From NCBI GenBank assembly GCA_029983695.1, contig JASBZB010000004.1, forward strand, positions 89,410 to 153,409: a DNA stretch of 64,000 nucleotides. The letters run 5' to 3'. A model generated the notes under the pieces. That model worked only from the letters and a program-made list of their open reading frames with translations. It searched no databases and was not told where the DNA came from. Each line of letters opens with the position of its first letter. Position 1 is the first letter of the stretch. The translations under genes were made by a program, and so were the position numbers. Origin of the DNA: Lutispora sp003527145 (lineage in GTDB: Bacteria; Bacillota; Clostridia; Lutisporales; Lutisporaceae). Below, piece by piece: positions 26,468 to 34,918 of this stretch.

Positions 26468-26510
26468 TGTCAATTTGACAAAATGACCTTGACAATATGT
26501 CAATATGACA
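26468..26510. promoter_or_regulatory. clustered TGTCAA/TTGACA palindromes (probable operator)
   Basis: TGTCAATTTGACA (26468-26480), TTGACAATATGTCAA (26489-26503) and TGTCAATATGACA (26498-26510) are overlapping dyads immediately upstream of the Xre gene at 26084-26440. They also contain TTGACA and TATAAT hexamers in minus orientation, so repressor binding would hide the promoter. Confidence 0.6.
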
Positions 26511-26615
26511 TTAGAATATTAATATAACCACTTTTTATAATTTTATCATATATTTGATTTTGTGTACCACTGTTATACTCTCGTTTTTATTTCAGATTTA
26601 GAGGAGGGAAGACTA

Positions 26616-26821
26616 ATGGGAATACATGTAATAAAAAATTTGGAATAGAGGTAAAGAAAAAGCTTGTGGAATTGCAATTAACACAAAGAAGATTAGCTAA
26701 AAAAGTAGGTGTTAATGAGAATTATTTGACAGATATTTTAAACGGAAGGAGGTCAGGCAAGAAATATAAGAGCAAAATATTGCAAGCATTGGATATCATG
26801 AATCAAAGCAAATCAACATAA
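26616..26821 (+). pseudogene. small phage-type HTH protein with a one-base frameshift
   Basis: The ATG at 26616 follows GAGGAGGGA and opens MGIHVIK, but after an A6 run (26633-26638) the frame stops at once. In the next frame the sequence continues FGIEVKKKLVELQLTQRRLA, KKVGVNENYLTDILNGRRSG, KKYKSKILQALDIM to a stop at 26821, a typical short Cro/repressor-type HTH. One extra A would join them into about 68 residues. It is either a true frameshift, slippage on the A run, or a base-call error. Confidence 0.6.
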
Positions 26822-26930
26822 AATTTTTCACTTCAATACAACTGAATTATCTGAGGGCATATCACTGCATGGCATGAGACATTTTGTTTACTACCTTTTT
26901 AATCTGTATATTTGAAAGGGGGTTTTGTCA

Positions 26931-27260
26931 ATGAAAAAGGAAGAATATTATGATACCAATTATGATTTTAAGGAAATTGAGATGGATGAGCGTTTTATTA
27001 TTTGTGAAAAGGAAATGAAGCTGGTTTTTATTATTCAAATTTTATTCACAGTTTTATCAGTTGCGGCTGCATACCTGTTAGGCAGGGGAAATCCTGAGAA
27101 TTATACATATATCATGGGCCTGCCCGCATGGTGGTTTGCTGTCATATCAATAAGCCTGATTTTCTTAGGGATAGTAATTTATATTACTAAGTTCATACTT
27201 GTTGATATGGACTTAGGAGATGAAGGAACAATAGAAGAAAAGGTAAAAACTAAAATTTAG
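26931..27260 (+). CDS. DUF997/YhdT-like small subunit of a sodium symporter
   Basis: This 109-residue protein has a charged N-terminus, two membrane helices (about 28-48 and 63-90) and the aromatic loop LPAWWFAVISI typical of YhdT-like proteins, which are encoded beside PanF-type symporters. The ATG at 26931 follows GGGGG. It ends 16 bases before the symporter gene and probably forms its accessory subunit (family knowledge plus context). Confidence 0.75.
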   Translation: MKKEEYYDTNYDFKEIEMDERFIICEKEMKLVFIIQILFTVLSVAAAYLLGRGNPENYTYIMGLPAWWFAVISISLIFLGIVIYITKFILVDMDLGDEGTIEEKVKTKI

Positions 27261-27276
27261 AAATGGAGTGAATATA

Positions 27277-28779
27277 GTGGCAGTTGAAATCAGTTCAAGT
27301 GCTCGTATGTTTATAATCATCACTTTTATAATTTATTCCATGGTCTTGATTGGCATGGGTTTATATTCTAAGCGGTCAATGGATAAGACATCCCTCGACA
27401 AATATGTTGACGAGTTCTATACCGGAGGACGCGGCATGGGTGCATTGGTTGTTGCATTGATGGTTGCAGCGTCTTTATGCAGTGCGGGCACATTTCTTGG
27501 GGGCCCCGGGCTTGCGTATAGTGTCGGTTTGACATGGGTAATGGCTGGATTTTCTCAAAACTTTATGAATTTCACTGTTTTGGGGGAGATCGGCAAGAAA
27601 GTTGGAATAGTTTCGCGCAGAATAAATGCTCAATCATATCTTGACTTATTTTCTTCCCGTTATAACGGCAACAAGTTTATTGCTCTCTTTGGAGTTTTAG
27701 CGATCATACTTTTCTTAGGAAGTTATGTGGTTGCCCAATTTATAGGGGGAGCAAGATTGTTTGAATCTATGACAGGGCTGCCTTATATAGTCGGATTGAT
27801 TCTATTTGCGGTAGTTGTGCTTATAACTGCAGCATTAGGCGGCGTAAAAGGTGTGGCAATTGCCATAGCATTTCAAGGGATAGTAATGACAGTAGCAGTT
27901 GTTACATTATTTATAGCAACTTTAGTGCATTTAGGCCCGTTGGAAATAGTTTATGAGAGATTGATCAATATTGACCCGAAGCTGGTAACTCCATGGAATT
28001 GGAGCCCTGCATATCAGTTTTCCTTATGGATTGTTTACGGACTTGTATATATCGGCCTTCCTCACGGAGCAATGGGAGCTTTAACCTATAAAGACACAAA
28101 AGCAATGCATAAGGCAATTATTATCGGAGTTTTTTTCGTTACATTATGGACCTTAATGTTAATTTGGACAGGCAGTTTAGGCCGCAGTATATTTACAGAT
28201 ATACCGGTTGCAGATCAAATAATTCCGAGTATTGCTATGACTGTTTTGCCTCCATGGCTGGCAGGGTTAACTCTGGCGGGTGTTGCCGGGGCTATCCAGT
28301 CGACAGTGGGCTCTATGGTTATAGTAATAAGTTCAACATTTATTAGAAATGCTTATCAAGCATTCATCAATCCAAAAGCAGATAATAAAAAATTAAAGAA
28401 GGTAACTGTTTTTGCTACAGTATTAATCTGCGTGGGTATATTTCTGGCAGCCATTAAACCGCCGGCCGCTTTGCAGTACTTTATAACATTTGCAATAGGA
28501 GGTCTTGGCTCATCATTTTTCTGGCCGTTATTGCTGGGTGTTTATTGGAGAAGGACAAATGAGTATGGTGCAGCGGCAGGGATGGCCGGAGGGATGATAA
28601 CCTACATTCTTGGTGCCAGCAATATCCTGCCGATAACTATGGGCATGAATGCCATTTTTATGGCTTTAATAGTATCGGGTATTTTAACAGTTGTTATAAG
28701 CTTGATGACGCGTAAACCGCCTAAAGGAGTGGTCATGATTTGGTTTGGCAAAGCATATCCAAAGAGCATTGCCGATTAA
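27277..28779 (+). CDS. Na+/solute symporter (SSS family)
   Basis: This 500-residue protein with about 13 membrane helices has SSS features: FYTGGRGMGALVVALMVAAS (helix 1-2 with the Na+ site region), SAGTFLGGPGLAYSVGL, the RINAQSYLDLFSSRY segment, and GLTLAGVAGAIQSTVGSMVI. Together with the YhdT-like partner it most resembles pantothenate-type symporters. The downstream amidohydrolase and amino-acid-type enzyme suggest another carboxylate or N-acyl amino acid as substrate (inference). Two in-frame GTG starts exist. The one at 27277 has better spacing from GGAG. Confidence 0.88.
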   Translation: MAVEISSSARMFIIITFIIYSMVLIGMGLYSKRSMDKTSLDKYVDEFYTGGRGMGALVVALMVAASLCSAGTFLGGPGLAYSVGLTWVMAGFSQNFMNFTVLGEIGKKVGIVSRRINAQSYLDLFSSRYNGNKFIALFGVLAIILFLGSYVVAQFIGGARLFESMTGLPYIVGLILFAVVVLITAALGGVKGVAIAIAFQGIVMTVAVVTLFIATLVHLGPLEIVYERLINIDPKLVTPWNWSPAYQFSLWIVYGLVYIGLPHGAMGALTYKDTKAMHKAIIIGVFFVTLWTLMLIWTGSLGRSIFTDIPVADQIIPSIAMTVLPPWLAGLTLAGVAGAIQSTVGSMVIVISSTFIRNAYQAFINPKADNKKLKKVTVFATVLICVGIFLAAIKPPAALQYFITFAIGGLGSSFFWPLLLGVYWRRTNEYGAAAGMAGGMITYILGASNILPITMGMNAIFMALIVSGILTVVISLMTRKPPKGVVMIWFGKAYPKSIAD

Positions 28780-28797
28780 TTCATATTGGATTATGGA

Positions 28798-28844
28798 TTT
28801 TATCAAATGCTGGTGTGTATATAACATACCGGCATTTGATAAAA
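28798..28844. other. long intercistronic palindrome
   Basis: TTTTATCAAATGC faces GCATTTGATAAAA, with inner GTGTGT/ACATAC arms, giving an almost perfect 20-pair stem between the symporter and amidohydrolase genes. No U-run follows on the plus strand. It could be an mRNA-processing stem or an operator. Confidence 0.5.
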
Positions 28845-28863
28845 ATGATTGAGGAGTGATTTT

Positions 28864-30462
28864 GTGCTATATTTTGATTTGCTCGTAATGAATGGAAAGA
28901 TTGTGGATGGAACCGGGAATCCGTGGTTTCGGGGAGATATAGGGATAAAGGACGGCAAAATTTCCTTTGTAGGGAAGCTGTCAGGAGAATATATTGCCGA
29001 TGATACTATAGACGCAAAGGGGCAGGTCATCTCTCCTGGGTTTATTGACTGCCATACCCATTCTGATTTTGTACTTTTACGTGATCCGGAGATGTCAACT
29101 AAGTTAAAACAGGGAGTAACAACACAGATGATCGGCCCCTGCGGAATAAGTGCAGCACCAATAAGCAGTGATAAGGCTGCCTTGTTGGATAAGTATGCAG
29201 GCTTTGCCAAGGCAGGTGTGGAGCCCAAGTATAACTGGGAGTCCTTGGGCGAATTTTTAGATGTGATCGATAGGTTGCCGCTTGGAACAAATATCGGGGC
29301 ATATGTTGGTCATGGTACTGTCAAGATCAATGTAATGGGTTTTGATTCAAGAAAGCCCACCGGAGCAGAGCTCAAGGAGATGAGAAATCAGGTAAAACAG
29401 GCCATGATAGATGGCGCATTTGGGCTGACCACCGGGCTTATTTATCCTCCCGGATTGTATTCAGAACCCGAAGAGATTGAGGAGATTGCTAAAGCTTTAA
29501 AGGAATTTAACGGTGTTTACCTTTCTCATATGCGCAACGAGTCAAACAATCTGTTAAAATCTGTTCAGGAGACTATCAATGTAGGAGAAAATGCCGGCAT
29601 TGCTGTTCAGGTGCACCATCATAAAGCCATGGGCATAAAGAACTGGGGCATTGTAAAAGATTCTGTAAAATTAATCGAAGAGGCTAGGCAGAGAGGAGTC
29701 GATGTTACCATTGACCAATATCCTTATACTGCATCCAGCACCACATTGAGAGCATGTCTTCCCATATGGGTGCATGAAGGCGGAATAGAGAAGATTATAG
29801 AAAGGCTTCAAGAACCATCTATAAGGACACGAATAATTGAAGAAATCAATACGGGCGATGACTGGGAAAATTTCTACCAGCATAGCAACGGAGCGGGAGG
29901 AGTGCTAATTTCATATACACCGGAGACCCCCGAATATGAAGGGAAAACGCTTCTGGAAGTCAGCAGGATGATGCATAAGGAGCCTCTGGATGTGCTTTGT
30001 GATATTATTGTTGCTAATAAAGGTTCGGATACTGCTTGCTATTATATGATATGTGAGGACGATATCAAGCATATAATGAAGAGTCCATTTACGATGATAG
30101 CTTCCGATTCTATTCCGGCAGCTCCCGGGGCGAAGTGTCATCCGCGCACTAATGGGACTTTCCCAAGGGTCCTTGGCAAATATGTAAGAGAAGAAAAAAC
30201 TTTGTCTTTAGAGGAAGCTGTAAATAAGATGACTTGCTTCCCCGCAGCCAGATTCAATATTTATAATAAGGGTATTATAAAAGTTGGTATGGATGCTGAC
30301 ATTGTTGTTTTTGATCCGGATACAGTAATTGATGGTGCACATTATGAAGATCCATTCAAAGATCCCGTTGGAATTGACTATGTTATCGTAAACGGCAAGA
30401 TAGCCATAAACGACGGAGTTTATAGCGGCAATGCAGCAGGCAGAGTAATAAGGAGAGTATAG
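28864..30462 (+). CDS. N-acyl-D-amino-acid deacylase (D-aminoacylase family amidohydrolase)
   Basis: This 532-residue protein belongs to the amidohydrolase superfamily. Metal ligands: His pair in DCHTHSDF (about 62-69), bridging Cys in GPCGIS (about 93), His in VHHHKAMG (about 250), the QYPYTASSTTLRACLP segment typical of D-aminoacylases, and the catalytic Asp in ASDSIPAAPG (about 416) followed by HPRTNGTFPRVLGKYVR. It should release free D-amino acids from N-acyl forms. The GTG at 28864 follows GAGGAGTGA by 5 bases. Import by the preceding symporter is plausible. Confidence 0.88.
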   Translation: MLYFDLLVMNGKIVDGTGNPWFRGDIGIKDGKISFVGKLSGEYIADDTIDAKGQVISPGFIDCHTHSDFVLLRDPEMSTKLKQGVTTQMIGPCGISAAPISSDKAALLDKYAGFAKAGVEPKYNWESLGEFLDVIDRLPLGTNIGAYVGHGTVKINVMGFDSRKPTGAELKEMRNQVKQAMIDGAFGLTTGLIYPPGLYSEPEEIEEIAKALKEFNGVYLSHMRNESNNLLKSVQETINVGENAGIAVQVHHHKAMGIKNWGIVKDSVKLIEEARQRGVDVTIDQYPYTASSTTLRACLPIWVHEGGIEKIIERLQEPSIRTRIIEEINTGDDWENFYQHSNGAGGVLISYTPETPEYEGKTLLEVSRMMHKEPLDVLCDIIVANKGSDTACYYMICEDDIKHIMKSPFTMIASDSIPAAPGAKCHPRTNGTFPRVLGKYVREEKTLSLEEAVNKMTCFPAARFNIYNKGIIKVGMDADIVVFDPDTVIDGAHYEDPFKDPVGIDYVIVNGKIAINDGVYSGNAAGRVIRRV

Positions 30463-30487
30463 AAAGATACCGATAAGGCGGAGCAAG

Positions 30488-30519
30488 GGGGACAGGCAGT
30501 CCTTTTTGTCCCGCTTTTA
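30488..30519 (+). terminator. probable terminator after the deacylase gene
   Basis: GGGACA and TGTCCC pair around a 12-base loop, followed by GCTTTTA. It is modest in strength. The remainder of 30463-30758 shows no gene. Confidence 0.4.
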
Positions 30520-30758
30520 TATTATCTGTTTTGCCGTTTTGAGACAGGATAATTGAAAAATATGACATTTTAAGATGAATTTGTACAAGCTTTGGAGAAT
30601 ATAAGAGAAATACTCAAATGTATTTTTTTACTGATAAGCCAGCCGGATCATGGATGACGGCGGCTTCTTCAGCCAAAGGGTGCTGCGGCGGAGAGCAAAG
30701 CGTAAGATGCTTTATTTTCCGCCTGAAGCCATAAATCTATAAGGAAAGGAGGGATAAT

Positions 30759-31721
30759 GTGATTTACCTAAACAAAGAAGATATCCTAAAGAGCCTTGCA
30801 TCATATGCAGAGATAATGAAAGCTGTAGAGGATGCCTACAAAGCCTATGAAATCGGGAACTATAAAATGCCTTCCAGACTTCGTGAGGATATGGGGCAGA
30901 ATGCACTGCTGCTCATGCCCTGCATCAATGCCAAAGGCCTCGGTACAAAGGTCCTCACCGTATTTCCGGATAATAGAGCAGCGGACAAGCCTGCCATAGA
31001 CGGGGTCATGATATTGAATGATATGGCAACGGGAGAGCCCATAGCCATCATGGACGCAAAAGCTTTGACAGCTTTGCGCACAGGTGCGGTGGGAGGAGTT
31101 GCCGTCAAATACCTTGCAAATGGCAAAACGAACACAGTAGGGATCATTGGAGCAGGCACCCAGGGCTTTTATCAGGCTGTTTTTGCCTGCAGCGCAAGGA
31201 AGGTAAAAGCCTTGCGCATATACGACAGTAGGGCAGAGATCCTGGATAGTTTTATAGAAAGAATTAGGACAGAGATACCTTATGCTGTGGACATAAAAGC
31301 CTGCGGAAGTGCAGAGGAGCTCTTGGCGGATTCTGAGACAGTCATCACTGCCACTAACTCCTGCAGGCCTGTAATCCCCGATGATGAAGAGATGCTGAAA
31401 GGAAAATGCTTTATAGGCATAGGGTCCTTCAAACCGAGTATGAGAGAATATCCGGAAAGCCTTTTTAGAATCTGCCGGCATGTATATATAGACACATACC
31501 ATGCCTTGCATGAGTCCGGAGACCTGATCACGCCCATAAATGAAGGATGGATCAAAAAAGACAGGATATCTCATTTCGGAGAGCTGATAAATGCAAAGCA
31601 GGGCAAAAACATGGATACGGTATTGTTCAAAGCAGTGGGCATGGCCTTGTTTGACCTCTTTGCAGCCCAGAGGATATTTGAAGCTGCGAAAGAGAAAGGG
31701 ATAGGGCAGAAAATCAAATAA
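30759..31721 (+). CDS. ornithine cyclodeaminase / mu-crystallin family NAD(P)-dependent enzyme
   Basis: This 320-residue protein has the family core: KVLTVFPDN, the MDAKALTALRTGAVGGVAVK segment (about 88-107), a Rossmann motif GIIGAGTQGFYQA (about 128-140), and the C-terminal VGMALFDLFAAQRIFEAAKE. Members act as ornithine cyclodeaminases, alanine or lysine dehydrogenases, or delta-1-pyrroline-2-carboxylate reductases; the true substrate is not visible. Start GTG behind AAGGAGGG. Next to a D-aminoacylase, an imino-acid or amino-acid reductase role is reasonable (inference). Confidence 0.86.
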   Translation: MIYLNKEDILKSLASYAEIMKAVEDAYKAYEIGNYKMPSRLREDMGQNALLLMPCINAKGLGTKVLTVFPDNRAADKPAIDGVMILNDMATGEPIAIMDAKALTALRTGAVGGVAVKYLANGKTNTVGIIGAGTQGFYQAVFACSARKVKALRIYDSRAEILDSFIERIRTEIPYAVDIKACGSAEELLADSETVITATNSCRPVIPDDEEMLKGKCFIGIGSFKPSMREYPESLFRICRHVYIDTYHALHESGDLITPINEGWIKKDRISHFGELINAKQGKNMDTVLFKAVGMALFDLFAAQRIFEAAKEKGIGQKIK

Positions 31722-31739
31722 ATACCAGGCAGATATGGA

Positions 31740-31762
31740 GCAGGGCTATCAGCCCTGCTTCC
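31740..31762. terminator. hairpin between convergent genes
   Basis: GCAGGGC and GCCCTGC pair around a five-base loop, followed by TTCCTT. It lies in the 56 bases between the cyclodeaminase-like gene and the convergent CnaB-like gene. Confidence 0.45.
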
Positions 31763-31777
31763 TTGGCAATGCAAGAA

Positions 31778-32110
31778 CTAAAGTTCCTCTAGAGGGGCGA
31801 CCGGTTCATCAAGAACACGATACTCAGGCTCGTAATAGAATACCTTGACAACATAGTCAACCTTTGACTCAACACCGAATAAAAATTGACCGCATTCATC
31901 GGTAAAGGTAAATGTAACAGGGATAAGCTCAAGGGGATTATTGGGTTTTTTGATAAACAGCTTGACCAGAGCACCCTTTACCGGAGTGTCATTCGGGAAT
32001 TTTACAACACCATGGATAGCGGCCCTTTTTTCAGGCTCCAGAGTAATGCAGATGTCTTTTTCTTCGTTTCCAGTCAATTTAAAATTATATTCTTCCAGTT
32101 TCCAGCCCAC
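31778..32110 (-). CDS. CnaB/carboxypeptidase-regulatory-like protein (copy A)
   Basis: This 110-residue protein has no signal peptide or membrane helix. A single transthyretin-like beta sandwich is suggested by IHGVVKFPNDTPVKGALVKL (about 32-51) and TFTDECGQFLFG with a following YVVKVFYYEPEY. The DECGQF motif and the 'PVKxAxVxLF' strand recur in copy B (32376) and, modified, in copies C and D. Start GTG behind AAGGGTGG. Members of this fold are usually structural modules of surface assemblies. Cytoplasmic synthesis without a signal would fit a spore-coat-type protein (inference). Confidence 0.65.
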   Translation of the reverse strand: MGWKLEEYNFKLTGNEEKDICITLEPEKRAAIHGVVKFPNDTPVKGALVKLFIKKPNNPLELIPVTFTFTDECGQFLFGVESKVDYVVKVFYYEPEYRVLDEPVAPLEEL

Positions 32111-32375
32111 AATTTCACCACCCTTCTTATGTATCGAAGGATAAAGCTACAACTGGCGGACTCTTAATACTTAAATATTTTTATAAAAGGTGAAAGAAAG
32201 GGCAGCTCTATATTGCGGGTCCCTTTAAATGATCTTTTTAAAATAATCACTCCTTGCTGCTGTTGTAAATAGGAAATTTACAAATGGGCCTACAATATAA
32301 TATGAAATTAGAAAGTGTATGTGATTAAATTCTTAAACAAAAGGAGTGCATAAAGGCTTAGAGTTTTGAGGCATA

Positions 32376-32774
32376 TCATGATTCCACTGCTTCAAAAAAG
32401 TTATCCTTTGGAACAGCTGCAGGGTGGTTGTCATAATGTTCATCCTGATAGGCAGAGGGTTTTATTATAACAGGTACGATTTTGACATTGTCGTACCATA
32501 CCTTGATGAGATATCTTTTATGGGGTATCAGGGAACCAAAAATAAATTGGCCGCATTCATCGGAAAATGTATATATTAATGGCTTTAGTGAGCATGGATT
32601 GCAGGGATCTGAGATTTCAAACAGCATGACAACTGCATCCTTTACCGGCTTGTCATCGCAATCCTTTACAATACCGTGAACTACGCTTCTCGGCTCGCGT
32701 TGAAGCTTAGCGGTGAGTTCGAGCTGTTCATTTTCTCCGGGGCATATTTGATACTTAGAAATACGATAACCCAT
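32376..32774 (-). CDS. CnaB/carboxypeptidase-regulatory-like protein (copy B)
   Basis: This 132-residue protein is paralogous to copy A: VVHGIVKDCDDKPVKDAVVM, YTFSDECGQFIFGSL, YLIKVWYDNVKIVPVI. The N-terminus MGYRISKYQICPGENEQLEL also parallels that of copy A (MGWKLEEYNFKLTGNEEKDI). It has no signal peptide. AGGAGG precedes the ATG. The two genes are separated by 265 bases, so they may have separate promoters. The upstream gap to 33021 is AT-rich with no other ORF. Confidence 0.65.
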   Translation of the reverse strand: MGYRISKYQICPGENEQLELTAKLQREPRSVVHGIVKDCDDKPVKDAVVMLFEISDPCNPCSLKPLIYTFSDECGQFIFGSLIPHKRYLIKVWYDNVKIVPVIIKPSAYQDEHYDNHPAAVPKDNFFEAVES

Positions 32775-33020
32775 GATTAACCTCCTAATAAATTCTATTG
32801 CTCATAAATGATATAGGAAAGCCCGCTCATCTTTTATGATTTATAATCAAAGTCAAAACATATACAAGGCTTCATATCAGATGCGGCATCAATATAAAAT
32901 ATTCTTCGGGCAGATAATATATCACCATAAATATAAATAAATTGATATAAATAACAGGTAAAAATTATTGCTTATAAGCATATTGTTTATAGATAATAAA
33001 ACATGGGGGGGCAGTCCTAT

Positions 33021-33503
33021 ATGGTGAATCATGTTAATGATCTTATTGAATATGCCGGAATAGCAGATGTATTTCCGCATCACCCGACAGCCTTTAAACA
33101 GTTCAGTGTTCAGGAGACCGTGTGCCTTCCGATAGCCAAACCAAATATCGAGCAGATCATAAAGGTCATGGCAGAGCTTGCAATTACAAGTACAAGGGTA
33201 ATCAGGACTCCTGGTGCTGCAGAGAACCCGGCAGTATCGCTGGAGGGCCAAAGATTAACAGGCTGGAAGCTGATCGTTGAGGGAGAGGTAAGGCAAAAGA
33301 TAGAATATGTTGCAGATGAGCCGTCCCAGCCTGTTTATGCTGCACATTTTAATATGCCTTTTTGCACCTTTATTGTTTTAGGGAGGGATTATGCGGCGGG
33401 AAGCCCTCTGATTGTGACAGGGTATATTGAGGACATATTTGCCAAGCAGATAAATAAGAGATGCATCTTCAAGAATATAACGATCCTTGTCACAGCGGAA
33501 TAA
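33021..33503 (+). CDS. SPOCS (DUF3794) domain protein
   Basis: This 160-residue protein has a short N-terminal motif MVNHVNDLIEYAGI, then one SPOCS/DUF3794 domain (FKQFSVQETVCLPIAKPNIE, LTGWKLIVEGEVRQKIEYVA, PLIVTGYIEDIFAKQINKRC). DUF3794 occurs in spore coat morphogenetic proteins such as SipL of Clostridioides difficile. The ATG at 33021 is preferred because the GGGGGGG at 33005-33011 then acts as the ribosome binding site. It has no LysM domain, unlike SipL. The likely role is in a sporulation-related layer (inference from family). Confidence 0.78.
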   Translation: MVNHVNDLIEYAGIADVFPHHPTAFKQFSVQETVCLPIAKPNIEQIIKVMAELAITSTRVIRTPGAAENPAVSLEGQRLTGWKLIVEGEVRQKIEYVADEPSQPVYAAHFNMPFCTFIVLGRDYAAGSPLIVTGYIEDIFAKQINKRCIFKNITILVTAE

Positions 33504-33664
33504 AAAGGGGCTGCTGCTTTTACATCATACGACTTGAATCACTTAGCTATTCGGTATACTCCTGAAAATTGGATAAGGTTTCTTGATTCAATTTTATCCT
33601 GAATAGCCGAGATGGAACCTTACCCAATTTCCTTGGAGCCTTTTTTCCTATAAGGTTATTATTA

Positions 33665-34102
33665 TCAAGGATTGCATAAGTCGCTATTTTCCTCGATAGT
33701 TCTTTCGTTTCCACTGCCGGCTTTGCTTGCGATCACTATAAGCCTGGTGTTTTCGTTATCCGGACTAAGCTCAAACTCATAAACGCCAAAGCGATCAGTT
33801 GTGGTGTGCGCAACTCTGATATACTCGATGCTGCCGTCCTGAGGAACAGGTTTTAGAAGATTTACAAGGGCGTTCTCTACAGCGTGGCCGTAACAATCCT
33901 TTACCTGCCCCCAAAGCTTTATGGGGTTTTCCCAATTATCTTTATTTGCTTCCAGTCCTGCTGCATTTTCGTTTAATCTTCTCCTGCGCATTTTTTTACG
34001 TCTGCGTTTTCTGACATTCAATTTTTTGAGTGAATTCAGACTTTCAGAGGTATTCAGTGATATGCCGATATATTGGATAAGGTCCTTTACAAGATTGGGC
34101 AT
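33665..34102 (-). CDS. CnaB-like protein with SPOCS-type N-terminal motif and Arg/Lys-rich linker (copy C)
   Basis: This 145-residue protein has three parts. Residues 1-30 (MPNLVKDLIQYIGISLNTSE) match the N-terminal motif of the neighbouring SPOCS proteins. Next comes a very basic stretch with VRKRRRKKMRRRRL (about 31-44). Residues 65-145 are the CnaB/carboxypeptidase-regulatory-like fold (IKLWGQVKDCYGHAVENALV, HTTTDRFGVYEFELSPDNEN). The ATG at 34102 lies directly behind GGAGGAGGAG. It has no signal peptide and is 62 bases from copy D, the same orientation and probably one transcript. The combination is unusual. Confidence 0.68.
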   Translation of the reverse strand: MPNLVKDLIQYIGISLNTSESLNSLKKLNVRKRRRKKMRRRRLNENAAGLEANKDNWENPIKLWGQVKDCYGHAVENALVNLLKPVPQDGSIEYIRVAHTTTDRFGVYEFELSPDNENTRLIVIASKAGSGNERTIEENSDLCNP

Positions 34103-34164
34103 ACACTCCTCCTCCATAAACAAAATTACATTGAAGGGCATTGGGACAATTTAGAGAACAAAGA

Positions 34165-34635
34165 TTAGCAGCCGCACGGTTCCTCCGGTTTTTCTTGACG
34201 ATCGGCGCATGGATTGCATTTGCCGCCGCCTGTATAAATGACTCTTTCATTGCCTTTGGCGGCTTTGCTTACAATCACTCTGAATTTGTTGTTGTTTTCA
34301 TCCGGACAGATATTAAACTGGTAGAAACCAAGGCAATCTGTCGTTGTGTGTGCAACTCCAACGTATTCAATCTTTCCGTATTTCCAAATGGGCTTTAAAA
34401 GCTTTACAAGTGCATCTTTGACAGGCTTTCCCTCACAGTCCTTTATTTGCCCCCATAATCTTATGCATCTTTCCCTGTCGACGACGATATCGGCTCTTAC
34501 CTCACAATCATTGGGTCTGAGCTCGACATCGATAGCATTTCCCTTGACATTCTCACATGGTTCTTTCTGGTAATCCTGAACGGAATCATAATCAGGATCT
34601 TTCCGGGATTCATGAGTGTAAACAGTAGTTGACAT
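34165..34635 (-). CDS. CnaB/carboxypeptidase-regulatory-like protein (copy D), Cys-rich end
   Basis: This 156-residue protein is close to copy C: IRLWGQIKDCEGKPVKDALV, EYVGVAHTTTDCLGFYQFNI, FRVIVSKAAKGNERVIY. Its N-terminus is acidic and different, and the end is Cys-rich (GGGKCNPCADRQEKPEEPCG). Extra Cys residues could allow disulfide or metal cross-links, as in spore coats. ATG 34635 follows AAGGTGG. The gap 34636-34918 to the divergent SPOCS gene has no ORF and presumably holds both promoters. Confidence 0.66.
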   Translation of the reverse strand: MSTTVYTHESRKDPDYDSVQDYQKEPCENVKGNAIDVELRPNDCEVRADIVVDRERCIRLWGQIKDCEGKPVKDALVKLLKPIWKYGKIEYVGVAHTTTDCLGFYQFNICPDENNNKFRVIVSKAAKGNERVIYTGGGKCNPCADRQEKPEEPCGC

Positions 34636-34918
34636 AAAGTCCACCTTTCTTTAATAAAATTTAATAGGTTGTATAATTGTCCCTTTGCATTACTAATATA
34701 TATAAAAGCTAAAAATGTGTTACTGAAATTGGGACATATTATAAAAATCATGAAATTGCTTCACATCCCAAGTGATGTGGAGCATCATGTAAAAGAGAAT
34801 GCATAAATTATTGGCAATATAAAGCTTGAATGTGAATATATGGACGAGAATAAATCATATAATCTTAGTAGTCAAATAGGTTGTTTGAGTATTAGCAGTT
34901 GTTATAGGAGGGCACGCC

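Noticed and set aside
30801..31574. 257-codon minus-strand ORF
   Set aside because: It is the shadow of the ornithine cyclodeaminase-like gene; the plus-strand product has clear family motifs.
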